A stretch of 64,000 nt of DNA from Nocardia amikacinitolerans NBRC 108937 (GTDB taxonomy: Bacteria; Actinomycetota; Actinomycetes; Mycobacteriales; Mycobacteriaceae). A program made the translations under genes and the position numbers. The notes under the pieces are model-generated. The model did not search any database. It worked only from the letters and a program-made list of their open reading frames with translations, and was not told the origin of the DNA. Each line of letters starts with the position of its first letter. Within the stretch, counting starts at the first letter, position 1. Shown here piece by piece: positions 25,525-33,756 of the stretch. Location of the stretch: the NCBI RefSeq assembly GCF_001612615.1, contig NZ_BDAU01000006.1, positions 143,272-207,271 of the forward strand, written 5' to 3'.

Positions 25525-27291
25525 ATGCGGCTGACCAACGTCGCGCACCTGCGCCTGCCGTTCGGCCGCCTGCTGGGCTTCGACGTCACCGTGAGTCGGG
25601 TGGGCCGGTCACTTCCCGTGTCCTTCGATCAGCGACGCCACGTCGGCGCCGGCGACCGACCGGGATCCTGGATGGCGTTGTCCTTCAGGCTCTCCGCGCC
25701 GGTACCGCCCGACGAGCTCGCGACCGCCTGGCTGGCGGTGATCGAGCGGCACGGCACGCTGCGGTCGATCTTCGTGCCGGGCGAGGACGGCGAGCCTCGG
25801 CTGCACGAGGTCGATATCCGCCCTGGCGGTTGGGTCGAGCATGTGATCGCTCCTGGGCAGGCAGTCAACGATGCGCTCCGCGCCGTGCTCGACCGTGCTT
25901 GTTCGCCGTACGGTCGTCCTTCGCACCGGCTATGTGTGCTGGAGACCGCGGTAGGGCCGACCGTGGTGGTCGCCGCCGACCACTCGCACGTCGACTTGTG
26001 GTCGATGCTGGTGATCGCGCGTGACCTGCTCGCCGCGCTGGCCGCGGTGCAGCAGGGTCGTTCACCGTCGTTGCCGCCCGTACCCGCCTTCGCGGAGCAC
26101 ACCCGTTCGCTGCGGGACCGCCCGCCTGCGCCCGCCGAAGTGCACCGCCGCTGGGCAGAGGTGCTGGCGGGCAGCGGCGATGTGATGCCACGGTTCCCGC
26201 TGTCGCTGGGTGAGGCGACGTTGCAGGAGGAGCGCGTGGAGGTGCGCGATGTCCTGGATGTCGATGACAGCGCCGCGTTCTCGGCGCAGGCCCGCGACGA
26301 CGGCGTCTCGACCTTGGCGCTGGTGGTGGGTGCGATGACCGAGGTGACCCGCGAGTTGGCCGGCACCGCACTGCGGGCGGTGTTTCCGGTGCACAGTCGG
26401 TATGACGCCACCTGGCACGACTCGGTGGGGTGGTTCATCACCAACTCGGTGCTCGAATCGGCCGACTCCGATCCCCGTGCCTGTGCCGAGGCGGTGAAGG
26501 AGGCCGTCCGGATGGGCTCCTGGCCGCTGGAGGACATCCTGCGTCCGTGGGGCGGGATGCCCGAGGTGCCGGGGATGTTCGCGATTTCGTGGCTGGACCT
26601 GCGTCGGCTGCCGGTGCGAGTCGACGCGACCGGATTGGAGGCGCAATACGTCGGCGCGACGATTCGGACCGACGGCGTGATGCTCTGGTTCGTCCTCGAC
26701 GAGGCGGGGCTGCACCTGCGCTGCCGGTACCCGGACACTCCCGAGGCCCGGCGGCACGTTGGCGCCTGGCTGGACACGCTGATCGCCCGGCTGCAGTCAC
26801 GGGCACGGGCTTCGGTCGGTGGTCGGCTCCGACTCGGCGACCGGATCTATCGTGTGCAGCGGGCGCGGCGTTCCGACGTGCCGGCGCTGGTCGCGCTGCT
26901 CTCCGATGACGAGATCGGCCGTACCCGTGAAGGTTCCGAAATTGCCCGCTACGAGGAGGCGTACGACGCCGTCACCAGGGATCCCTCGCACTATCTGGCC
27001 GTGGTCCGGGACGAGGGCGACAGGATCGTCGGCACCATGCAGCTCACCATCATTCCGGGGCTGTCCCGCGGCGGCGCCACCCGCCTCCAGATCGAGGGAG
27101 TTCGGGTCGCTGCCTCGGAACGCTCTCGCGGCATCGGAACCGCGATGCTCGAGTGGGCGCACGACCACGGCAGGCACCGAGGTGCGACACTCGCGCAGGT
27201 CACCACAGACCGGGTCCGCAAGCGGGCTCACGCCTTTTATGCACGGCTCGGGTACGACAACAGTCACGTCGGGCTGAAGCGGGCGCTCTGA
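25525..27291 (+). CDS. Fusion: NRPS condensation-like domain + GNAT acetyltransferase
   Basis: A 588-residue protein. Residues ~1-430 look like a free-standing condensation domain: the active-site region ETAVGPTVVVAADHSHVDLW aligns to HHxxxDG as DHSHVDL, keeping the second, catalytic His and the Asp but replacing the first His and the Gly. Later come TLRAVFPVHSRYD-like (LRAVFPVHSRYDATWHDSVG) and WFITNSVLESADSDPRACAE, as in condensation and acyltransferase relatives. Residues ~445-588 are a GNAT domain: YRVQRARRSDVPALVALLSD, LQIEGVRVAASERSRGIGTA (acetyl-CoA motif A) and AHAFYARLGYDNSHVGLKR. No adenylation or carrier domain is nearby. It may acylate or condense a small amino compound. It is leaderless by its -10 position. 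Confidence 0.8.
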   Translation: MRLTNVAHLRLPFGRLLGFDVTVSRVGRSLPVSFDQRRHVGAGDRPGSWMALSFRLSAPVPPDELATAWLAVIERHGTLRSIFVPGEDGEPRLHEVDIRPGGWVEHVIAPGQAVNDALRAVLDRACSPYGRPSHRLCVLETAVGPTVVVAADHSHVDLWSMLVIARDLLAALAAVQQGRSPSLPPVPAFAEHTRSLRDRPPAPAEVHRRWAEVLAGSGDVMPRFPLSLGEATLQEERVEVRDVLDVDDSAAFSAQARDDGVSTLALVVGAMTEVTRELAGTALRAVFPVHSRYDATWHDSVGWFITNSVLESADSDPRACAEAVKEAVRMGSWPLEDILRPWGGMPEVPGMFAISWLDLRRLPVRVDATGLEAQYVGATIRTDGVMLWFVLDEAGLHLRCRYPDTPEARRHVGAWLDTLIARLQSRARASVGGRLRLGDRIYRVQRARRSDVPALVALLSDDEIGRTREGSEIARYEEAYDAVTRDPSHYLAVVRDEGDRIVGTMQLTIIPGLSRGGATRLQIEGVRVAASERSRGIGTAMLEWAHDHGRHRGATLAQVTTDRVRKRAHAFYARLGYDNSHVGLKRAL

Positions 27292-27309
27292 CGGATCCCC
27301 GCCGCTCGC

Positions 27310-28083
27310 TCAGACCCGCTCCGTCGGGTCCGAGCTCCACCGCGAGACTCTGATCGCTCCGACGGCCAGCAAGGCAGCCTCGATCCGTGCATAGGTCGGC
27401 ATACATCCCGGCTCGAAACACACATCTACGTGCACATCGTCACCGCCGAAGGTCTCCGCGACAACCACACCGCCGCCGATTGCCGGGATCAGGAACGTTC
27501 GCACCTTCGAGTGCAAGCCATCTTGTGCGACGTGCAGGTCCACTGCGGCGACCGCGTCCCGTACCCGGCTGGGCCCCTTACCGCGCCAGCTCTCGTAGTA
27601 GCGCAGCGGTGCCCAGGATTCGAACCACAGGACTGAACACGCTGCGACAAGCCGGCCCGAGGTGCAGAACCAATGCACGGCATCGGTATACGAGGCACCC
27701 ACTTCGATGGCGTCATCCGAATGGCGCGGCAGCATGACAAGCCCACGTTCTGGAATCAGCACCAGCTGGTCACCGTTGGCGGAATCGCCGACCGGCACTC
27801 CCGCGGCGAAGTCGGCTTGCGCCAAATCCGGGTGCTCCCAGAACCAGTCCTCCGCCCACATCGTCCGTGCTTCATCGATGCTCGCCCGAATACGTGCCGG
27901 CGCCCATAGATTCAGCTCGTTGCACACGGTGCCTTCGCCGTATGTTGTGAGGAGGTCGGCATACCCGGGTGGCATCGCAATGCCCATCCGCGCTTCGAGC
28001 TCGTCGATCTCCGAAAGACGCACTGTGGCTATCTGTTTCGAGACGACGATCAGCGATTTCGGCGCGAACGTGTGCGGTGTCAT
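27310..28083 (-). CDS. SMI1/KNR4 (SUKH) family protein
   Basis: A 257-residue protein from ATG 28083. The N-terminal SUKH motif is present: SEIDELEARMGIAMPPGYAD, then LLTTYGEGTVCNELNLWAP. The hallmark is LP-like spacing with a Y-x-x-GxG. Later, DQLVLIPERGLVMLPRHSDD and AVHWFCTSGRLVAACSVLWF fit the family's central sheet. SUKH proteins are often immunity proteins for polymorphic toxins, but no toxin gene is next to it. It is 21 bases downstream of the MHYT gene stop on the same strand, so the two may be cotranscribed. The right copy of the 24-bp repeat lies within this gene. Confidence 0.75.
   Translation of the reverse strand: MTPHTFAPKSLIVVSKQIATVRLSEIDELEARMGIAMPPGYADLLTTYGEGTVCNELNLWAPARIRASIDEARTMWAEDWFWEHPDLAQADFAAGVPVGDSANGDQLVLIPERGLVMLPRHSDDAIEVGASYTDAVHWFCTSGRLVAACSVLWFESWAPLRYYESWRGKGPSRVRDAVAAVDLHVAQDGLHSKVRTFLIPAIGGGVVVAETFGGDDVHVDVCFEPGCMPTYARIEAALLAVGAIRVSRWSSDPTERV
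27640..27663. repeat. 24-bp direct repeat, right copy
   Basis: Identical to 23695-23718. Here it encodes, on the minus strand, the TSGRLVAA of the SMI1/KNR4 protein. Confidence 0.6.
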
Positions 28084-28104
28084 CCAGGCTTGCGGGCACC
28101 TGGA

Positions 28105-28932
28105 TCACCCGCCCGACCGGGGGTATCCGGTTCCGGAAGGCGAACCTTTCGGTGGAGGGGCGATGTCGTCGGTGACCGGACGCACGGCGGTTGGCCGCAG
28201 GGGCGGAAGATCGATGTCGCGTTCGATCGAGGTCAGGCTGACCGCGATGAGCAACAGCATCGTGACCAGGCTGATGACGACGATCAGCGGTGCGAGCATG
28301 GCCAGCGGGTCGGTGCCCGGCGGGGTGCCGTGATGGCCGCGGTGCGCGTGCATAGCCGCCATACCGGTGTAGTGCATGCCGCAGACCGCGACGCCCATGA
28401 TCAACGCCGCGCCGACGGCGGCGGCCATGCCACGCACGTGCACGGTGAACCACAGCGCCGCGGTGGCGGCGACGACCGCGATCATCAGCGACAGAGTGAC
28501 GACCCGCCAGTCGTAGCCGATCGTCGCGTCGGATCTCATCGCGTACATGCCCGTGTAGTGCATACCGCCGACGCCGAGGCCGGTGATCGCGCCGCCCGCC
28601 CCGAGCGCCAGAGGACGCGGCCGGGGCGCCTGCACGAGCGTCAAGCCGATGCCGACCACGACGATGGCGGTGGCCGCGCTCAACAGCGTGATCGGCACGT
28701 CGAAGCGGATCTGCGCGTCCTGGATCGAAAACCCCAGCATCGCAATGAAATGCATGACCCAGATGCCGGTGCCACCGATGGCCAGCGCGGCCAGTCCGAG
28801 CCAGAGCGCCCGGTGCTCACCCGCACGGGCGCGGGCGGCGCACTGCAATCCGAGCAGTGATCCGACGAAGGACATGAGATAGGCCAGCACGGGCGTCAGC
28901 CACCCGTAACTGAAGTGGTAAATATGCAGCAC
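28105..28932 (-). CDS. MHYT-domain integral membrane sensor
   Basis: A 275-residue protein from GTG 28932 with about seven transmembrane segments. The MHYT repeats are VMHFIAMLGF, GMHYTGMYAM and GMHYTGMAAM. Each pairs with a helix ending in GxG-type turns (GGTGIW, GLGVGG, GVAVCG). MHYT domains are proposed to bind copper through Met/His/Tyr residues and to sense oxygen, CO or NO. Here no GGDEF, EAL or kinase domain follows: the chain ends with a last TM (APLIVVISLVTMLLLIAVSL) and a ~40-residue Pro-rich tail. It could be a stand-alone sensor or partner protein. Confidence 0.9.
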   Translation of the reverse strand: MLHIYHFSYGWLTPVLAYLMSFVGSLLGLQCAARARAGEHRALWLGLAALAIGGTGIWVMHFIAMLGFSIQDAQIRFDVPITLLSAATAIVVVGIGLTLVQAPRPRPLALGAGGAITGLGVGGMHYTGMYAMRSDATIGYDWRVVTLSLMIAVVAATAALWFTVHVRGMAAAVGAALIMGVAVCGMHYTGMAAMHAHRGHHGTPPGTDPLAMLAPLIVVISLVTMLLLIAVSLTSIERDIDLPPLRPTAVRPVTDDIAPPPKGSPSGTGYPRSGG

Positions 28933-29221
28933 TCGATCCCCGCTACCGACCGGCTTGGTCGTGAACCTCGAAGCAGTCTGTCGGCCCTCACGTTAACGGT
29001 GAGGTCCGGCCGGGGGTGCCGCAAAGCATCAACGGGGACAGTGGCTTCAGTCACATGGCGGTTCGCTGGAAGGCAGCTCCGAGACCATCGACGACGACGC
29101 CTCCGTGCGTGCCCATCGCACGCACGGTCGAGCCGATGTCTCAGTTGCGCAATAGCTTTCGTGGGCGATGGACTGCTGCTAACGTCTTCGCGTCCGACAC
29201 AGCCTACGGGACGAGAACGAA

Positions 29222-29902
29222 ATGACAGTTGACGCAACAGATTCGACGTCGGCCGCGGAAACACCGCTGTGGCTGCGAGGCCGCGATGCCGTGGTCGCGG
29301 CGGCCAAGCCCGAGGACTGGCGCAACGGAGCGCCCGACTACCACCTGACCGAGCTCACCGTCCCGCGCGAGCGAACCACCCAGCACGCGCCGGGGTCGCT
29401 CGAGGCGATCGTCGAAGACCTGGTCCGGGTCTTCGAGATGGAGGTCTCACACAAGAAGGATCCGGCGACCTGGGTCTCGCTCGTGGCCGAACACTACCGT
29501 GGCCGCGTCAACGGCGGACCGTGGCAGGACGCCGAGGAATTCGCGCGGATCGGTAGCTACAACATCCTGATCGGCGACAACCCGTATTACGACGCCGAGA
29601 ACGAGACCTTCGAGAGCTCGCACCACATTTTCCACACCGCGATGCCGAACGGATTCTTCTGGGAGGTACTGGAAGTGATGGCGGGCCCGCCGAATGTCAC
29701 CTTCCGCTGGCGACACTGGGGCACCTACGACGGCCCGTACCGCGAACACCAGCCCACCGGCGAGCTGATCGAGATGTTCGGCGTCACAATCGCCAGAGTC
29801 AGCGACGACCTCCGCATCCTCGAGCTCGAACACTTCTACGACAACAGCACGCTGCTCGGCCCCCTGGCCCACGGCTGCCCGGTCACCGGCTCGAAGTCGT
29901 AG
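29222..29902 (+). CDS. SnoaL-like (NTF2-fold) protein
   Basis: A 226-residue protein from ATG 29222. The core IVEDLVRVFEMEVSHKKDPA, then TFRWRHWGTYDGPYREHQPT and GELIEMFGVTIARVSDDLRI, matches the SnoaL-like/polyketide-cyclase NTF2-fold group, including its plant 'pathogenesis-related' relatives. It is longer than typical SnoaL (~140 residues) because of an N-terminal extension (~70 residues). It is far from the PKS locus, so a role in polyketide cyclisation is not implied. Confidence 0.65.
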   Translation: MTVDATDSTSAAETPLWLRGRDAVVAAAKPEDWRNGAPDYHLTELTVPRERTTQHAPGSLEAIVEDLVRVFEMEVSHKKDPATWVSLVAEHYRGRVNGGPWQDAEEFARIGSYNILIGDNPYYDAENETFESSHHIFHTAMPNGFFWEVLEVMAGPPNVTFRWRHWGTYDGPYREHQPTGELIEMFGVTIARVSDDLRILELEHFYDNSTLLGPLAHGCPVTGSKS

Positions 29903-29924
29903 CCGGTCAGAGCCGGGGCGCGAC

Positions 29925-30155
29925 ATCACTCGACGTCCTGGTCGCCAACGCGGTGTGATGCCGCTGTCGCGGCTGGGCGCGGGCCTGGTCGACGAATGAG
30001 ATCGGATGATCGACTTCAACATCCGGGGTCGGCTGCACGGCATCGCGGCCGCCCTCCCGCTTCCCTCGCGCGAGACAGCGGCCATCTGGTGAGGGTGGCG
30101 TCGATCGGCGCGCACGCGGTCAGTCCGACCGCGGCCGTCGACTCCCGTCTTCCGA
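29925..30155 (+). pseudogene. Short-chain dehydrogenase remnant
   Basis: Plus-strand fragments read DVLVANA, then MPLSRLGAGLVDE, an in-frame stop, RMIDFNIRGRLHGIAAALP, and in another frame GHLVRVASIGAHAVSPTAAV. These are the NAG motif region, the helix 4 (D-x-N-x-x-G) region and the catalytic-Ser strand of an SDR. The N-terminal cofactor-binding part and the C-terminus are absent. It lies just downstream of the LysR gene's stop, and LysR genes are often beside the SDR they regulate. Confidence 0.6.
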
Positions 30156-30279
30156 GTAAGTAACGAGTGTGCGCGCGAACACGATTCGAACCGTAGACAT
30201 CGGCGCGCGGAGGGGACGAGCATGATGATCGACCCGCGAAGCGGTGGGGCCTCGCCTCGGTGCGGCTCCACCTCCGTGT

Positions 30280-31224
30280 TCAGGACATGAACAGTGGGCG
30301 GTCGGCGTCCGGGATCCAGCTCTGCCCGGCGGTGTCGCGGTTGTAGTTTTGTGCGACGTGCTCGACGAGGTGGGGAAGTTGGGGGTGCGGGTTGCGTGCG
30401 GACCATAGGAGCGCAAGGGGGTAGGCGGGCGTCGGGTCGAGGATGGTGACGCGGCGGATGTGGGGATGCCACGGTGTGCGTGCGCCGTCGCCGGTGAAGG
30501 TCATCGACGACGGCGAGTCCGCGATGCGTTCGACGATCTCGGCGAGGCCTACCAGCGGTCCGCCGGTGTCGATGCGAATTCCGCTGTAGGCGGCGAGATC
30601 TCGGTAGAAGTCGGCCCATTCCGACGGCACCGCGGCTCCCGGCACCCACGCCGGGTAGCCGGCGGCCTCACGTAAGGTCACGGAGGTGCGGCCCGCGAAC
30701 GGATGGTTCTTGCCGACCAACAGGTGTAGCGGCTCCAAATAGGCTGGGGCGGAAATGATGTCGGGTCCGAGCGGGACGGGACCGCCGTGGACGCGGGCGA
30801 ACGCGGCGTCGACGTGTCCGTCGCGCAGGGCGTCCCGCGAGGTCGTGATCGTGTTGGAGATGACGATCTCGGTGCCGATGTGCGGGTGTTGCGCGAGATA
30901 GAAATCCATCAGCTCGGTGGCGGCCATGCGCTTGCCGAGCACCGCCACCCGCAACGGCCGCACCTCGTCTCGGACCGCGCGTACCGCGGCGTGCGAGGCC
31001 GCGAGGAGGGTGCGCGCGTGCGGCAGCAGTCGGGCGCCCGCCGCTGTCGGGACGGTACTTTCGCGTCCGCGTTCGAACAGCACTGCGCCGAGCTGTGTTT
31101 CGAGCTTCGCGATGCGTTTGGACACCGCCTGCTGGGTGATGCCGAGCACGTCCGCGGCGTAGCCGAACTGTCCCTCGTCGGCCACCGCGACGAACGCGCG
31201 CACCGCCGCGAGATCGGGATCCAC
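30280..31224 (-). CDS. LysR-family regulator
   Basis: A 314-residue regulator. GTG 31224 is the start, because a perfect ribosome binding site (GGAGGAGG) lies just upstream; an upstream in-frame start would add ten residues. The N-terminal HTH is DLAAVRAFVAVADEGQFGYA, ADVLGITQQAVSKRIAKLET, LGAVLFERGRESTVPTAAGA. The effector domain follows (LRVAVLGKRMAATELMDFYL to LPHLVEHVAQNYNR). The adjacent SDR-like gene is degraded, so the natural target may be lost. Confidence 0.92.
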   Translation of the reverse strand: MDPDLAAVRAFVAVADEGQFGYAADVLGITQQAVSKRIAKLETQLGAVLFERGRESTVPTAAGARLLPHARTLLAASHAAVRAVRDEVRPLRVAVLGKRMAATELMDFYLAQHPHIGTEIVISNTITTSRDALRDGHVDAAFARVHGGPVPLGPDIISAPAYLEPLHLLVGKNHPFAGRTSVTLREAAGYPAWVPGAAVPSEWADFYRDLAAYSGIRIDTGGPLVGLAEIVERIADSPSSMTFTGDGARTPWHPHIRRVTILDPTPAYPLALLWSARNPHPQLPHLVEHVAQNYNRDTAGQSWIPDADRPLFMS

Positions 31225-31259
31225 CGCCACCTCCTCCGACAAGTGGCCGCGCACCGACG

Positions 31260-31400
31260 CTAGGAGCTCTCCCGGTGGAGTTCGCGGACGCGAGCGATCA
31301 CCACGATGCCGTAGCCGAGGCTGCCGAGCACGACGAAACCACCGATCAGCGTCTCGATCAGGCCTTCGAGCCGAGCGGAGCAGCCGCGAAGCGGATACAT
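31260..31400 (-). CDS. Possible small membrane protein (46 residues)
   Basis: From ATG 31400: MYPLRGCSARLEGLIETLIG, then GFVVLGSLGYGIVVIARVRE, LHRESS. It has one clear transmembrane helix with positive residues at its end. It lies just upstream of the LysR gene on the same strand. The ribosome binding site is poor (GGAG directly abuts the ATG), so expression is doubtful. Confidence 0.3.
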   Translation of the reverse strand: MYPLRGCSARLEGLIETLIGGFVVLGSLGYGIVVIARVRELHRESS

Positions 31401-31475
31401 CTCCGCTGCACCGATGAATTTCGGGCGAATCCGCCGTCGGGTCCTCTGGATAGACCGAACGACAGGAGTCCAGGT

Positions 31476-32303
31476 ATGACGAAGCCGTTCCGCTTCGGGG
31501 TCGTTGCCCCGCTCAGGTCCGACGTCCCGACGTGGCGGGATCGCGTGCGCCGCATCGCCGACATCGGCTACTCGACGCTGTTGGTTCCAGACTTCCCGCT
31601 GATGCAACCGGCGCCAGGGCCCATGCTGGCCACCGCCGCCGCCTTGACCGACCTGCGCGTCGGCACGTGGGTGTACGCCTCTCCGTTTCGGCCCGCCTGG
31701 CTGACGGCGTGGGAAGCGCACTCGCTGTCGCTGCTGACCGAGGGGCGCTTCGAGATGGGTATCGGCACCGGCAGACCGGGTATCGAGGACGAGCTGCGCG
31801 ACAAGGGAATGCCCGCCGTGCCGCCGCCGAACGAGCGGCTGGCACAGGTCAGGGAGACCGTCGAGAGGCTGCGGGATCTCGACGGTCCCGACCGTCACAC
31901 GCCCGTGGCTATGGCGGTATTCGGTCCGAAGGCCAGGGCGTTGGCGGCCGAGGTCGCGGACACGGTCACCTTCGCGCTGGGCGATCACCCTCGGGGCGAA
32001 GTCGAGCGGCTGGCACGCGACTTCCGCCTCAGCGGGAAGGTCGAGCTCGCGCTCGCCGTGGGGGTGATCGGTGACTCTGTCGCGCCGCACATGGCGCACC
32101 CCTCCACCGACCCCGCTGCGCTTCGCGCGGCGGACGCACTGACCATCCTTCCGGATGATCCGACGGCCGCCGCCGAGGAAATCCAGCGGCGACGGGAGGA
32201 GATCGGCTTCTCCTATTTCGTCTTCGGCGCCGACTTCGCCGAGAGGTTCGCTCCGGTCGTCGCCGAGCTAGCCGGACGTCGAGACCAGACCTCGCGAATC
32301 TAG
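31476..32303 (+). CDS. LLM-class (F420-type) flavin-dependent oxidoreductase
   Basis: A 275-residue luciferase-like protein from ATG 31476 with an AGGAGT site at 31464-31469. Features: MTKPFRFGVVAPLRSDVPTW, ADIGYSTLLVPDFPLMQPAP, TDLRVGTWVYASPFRPAWLT and LTEGRFEMGIGTGRPG (phosphate-binding GIGTGRP). FSYFVFGADFAERFAPVVAE is the usual C-terminal helix. It is probably F420-dependent; the substrate is unknown. Related to but distinct from the 2353-3153 gene. Confidence 0.9.
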   Translation: MTKPFRFGVVAPLRSDVPTWRDRVRRIADIGYSTLLVPDFPLMQPAPGPMLATAAALTDLRVGTWVYASPFRPAWLTAWEAHSLSLLTEGRFEMGIGTGRPGIEDELRDKGMPAVPPPNERLAQVRETVERLRDLDGPDRHTPVAMAVFGPKARALAAEVADTVTFALGDHPRGEVERLARDFRLSGKVELALAVGVIGDSVAPHMAHPSTDPAALRAADALTILPDDPTAAAEEIQRRREEIGFSYFVFGADFAERFAPVVAELAGRRDQTSRI

Positions 32304-32887
32304 GAGGCGCAGCCGATCGCGCTGCCCACGTTGGCGGGAACGCCGTGCCTGTTCACGCAGTCGAGGGCCTCTCCGACATCGATGACGCGCCAGTGCGTGT
32401 GGCCGTTCTGCTCGGAGTACTCGAACAGGTACATGACCGGGTGCAGAGTGCCCTCCGGCTGGGCCATCGCCGAGGCGAAGGTGCCACTGCATCGTGCTTG
32501 CTGGAGATCGGCCAAGGGATACCGAGGCAGCCCCGTCATTCGCAACGTGGTGATCAGGTACTCGCGAGTCACCTCAGCGCAGGGATCGGCCACCGGCGCC
32601 GCGGTCTGCGGCGGTGCGGGCGCGGCCGAGGGTTCGGGCGTCGGTGCGGAAACGGGCTCGGTGCCCCCGTGGGCGGGTGTCGGCGGCTTCTCCGCGGCGG
32701 GCACCGTGGTCGGCGCGGCGGGAACCGTGGTCGGCGCGGCGGATGATGCGGTCGGCACAGCGGTCACCGTGGCCGCACCGGTGCCAGAGGCCGACGTCCC
32801 GGGATCGGATTCGCTTTCACCACCACACGCCGTGAGAGATAGCGCGATGGTGGCCGTAACGGCAGCGAGTAGAGCAGTTCGGGTCAC
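32300..32887 (-). CDS. Lipoprotein, unknown function
   Basis: A 195-residue protein from GTG 32887 (ribosome binding site AGGAGA). Lipoprotein signal: RTALLAAVTATIALSLTACG, with lipobox LTAC. Next is a ~75-residue Ala/Thr/Pro-rich linker (e.g. TVPAAPTTVPAAEKPPTPAH). The C-terminal domain, about 90 residues with four cysteines, reads VADPCAEVTREYLITTLRMT, QARCSGTFASAMAQ and VGEALDCVNRHGVPANVGSA, ending IGCAS. Likely surface-exposed and disulfide-bonded. The family is not recognised. Confidence 0.8.
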   Translation of the reverse strand: MTRTALLAAVTATIALSLTACGGESESDPGTSASGTGAATVTAVPTASSAAPTTVPAAPTTVPAAEKPPTPAHGGTEPVSAPTPEPSAAPAPPQTAAPVADPCAEVTREYLITTLRMTGLPRYPLADLQQARCSGTFASAMAQPEGTLHPVMYLFEYSEQNGHTHWRVIDVGEALDCVNRHGVPANVGSAIGCAS

Positions 32888-32994
32888 AGTGTCTCCTGGT
32901 AGAGCCCAGCCTCGATCGCAGTCGCTGCCGGAGCGACTGTGCGAGTAGGGATTTCGAATTGTTCGAGCTGTCGCGGTCGACGCCGCGTGATGGA

Positions 32995-33345
32995 TCAGTC
33001 TCGGTAGATCGTTACGTAGGCGTTGGTAGCGGTCCCGATACTCATCGGGCCCAAGCACGAGGCCGTGCCCTGGCCGGACGGGCCGAAGGAACCACTCCAC
33101 GACCCCTGGTAAGGGCCGATGGCCATGAGCGGAAAGGCGTTGGGCACGCCGTGCAGGCCGAAGCACTCGACGATCAGGGCGTACTCCCGCCCAGGGGGTC
33201 CGTCGTCGTGGCACTTCGCCGTCGCGCCGACCAGGTCCCGCGTGACAGCGCAGTCCTGCGGCGCGGCCTGGGCCGCACCGGATCCGAGCACCGTGGCGAA
33301 ACCCGAAGCCGCGGTGGCGGCCACGATGGCTGTCGTCCTTCTCAT
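32995..33345 (-). CDS. Small secreted protein, unknown
   Basis: A 116-residue protein from ATG 33345 with AGAAGGGA before it. Signal peptide: RRTTAIVAATAASGFATVLG, cut after SGAAQA. The mature ~90 residues hold four cysteines (PQDCAVTRDL, ATAKCHDDG, IVECFGLHG, TASCLGPMS), consistent with two disulfides. No family recognised. Same strand as the lipoprotein gene and 107 bases upstream of its start; possibly separate. Confidence 0.75.
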   Translation of the reverse strand: MRRTTAIVAATAASGFATVLGSGAAQAAPQDCAVTRDLVGATAKCHDDGPPGREYALIVECFGLHGVPNAFPLMAIGPYQGSWSGSFGPSGQGTASCLGPMSIGTATNAYVTIYRD

Positions 33346-33756
33346 CCGAAATCCCTTCTGCCGCATTGCTTCACTGTCGCTTGACCATCGATCGCCCACC
33401 GTGCGTCGTTACAAACCGGAGGACAGTGCTCCGGCTCATCTCCGCCGGCGACCGGCTTCGAGCAAGCTCCGCGACGCTGTGGTCCCGATCAACGTCGGAA
33501 ACGGGCCGATGTCACGGGCCTAGCTGACCGGCGGGTCGGAAGCCGCCGACCGGAGGGGACTATCTCGAACGCTCGACATGAGGGAGGCTGGAGTGGGTGT
33601 GTCGGATCGGTCGGTCCGCGAGCGGCGGGCCGTTCATACGGTTGTTCGAATCAAAGCGTGAGACAGATGTCCGAGGCATTTCGCTCTGTATCCGATCTCC
33701 GGGATCGCAGGCATCGAGCCGGGCGATCGCGGTGGGATCGGGGGAGAGGGGAGATC
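33346..33756. other. Intergenic stretch with no recognised gene
   Basis: About 410 bases separating the secreted-protein gene from the hydrolase gene on the other strand. It should contain two promoters, but I cannot identify them with confidence. A 27-codon ORF from about 33578 has no supporting features. Confidence 0.4.

Noticed and set aside
27616..27626. tRNA T-loop-like GGTTCGAATCC on the minus strand
   Set aside because: The five bases on each side do not form a T-stem, no acceptor or anticodon arm is found, and the sequence encodes WFESW of the SMI1 gene.
29222..29902. SnoaL-like protein as a cyclase of the PKS product
   Set aside because: It is more than 6 kb from the locus on the other strand, with unrelated genes between, and the fold is used for many functions.
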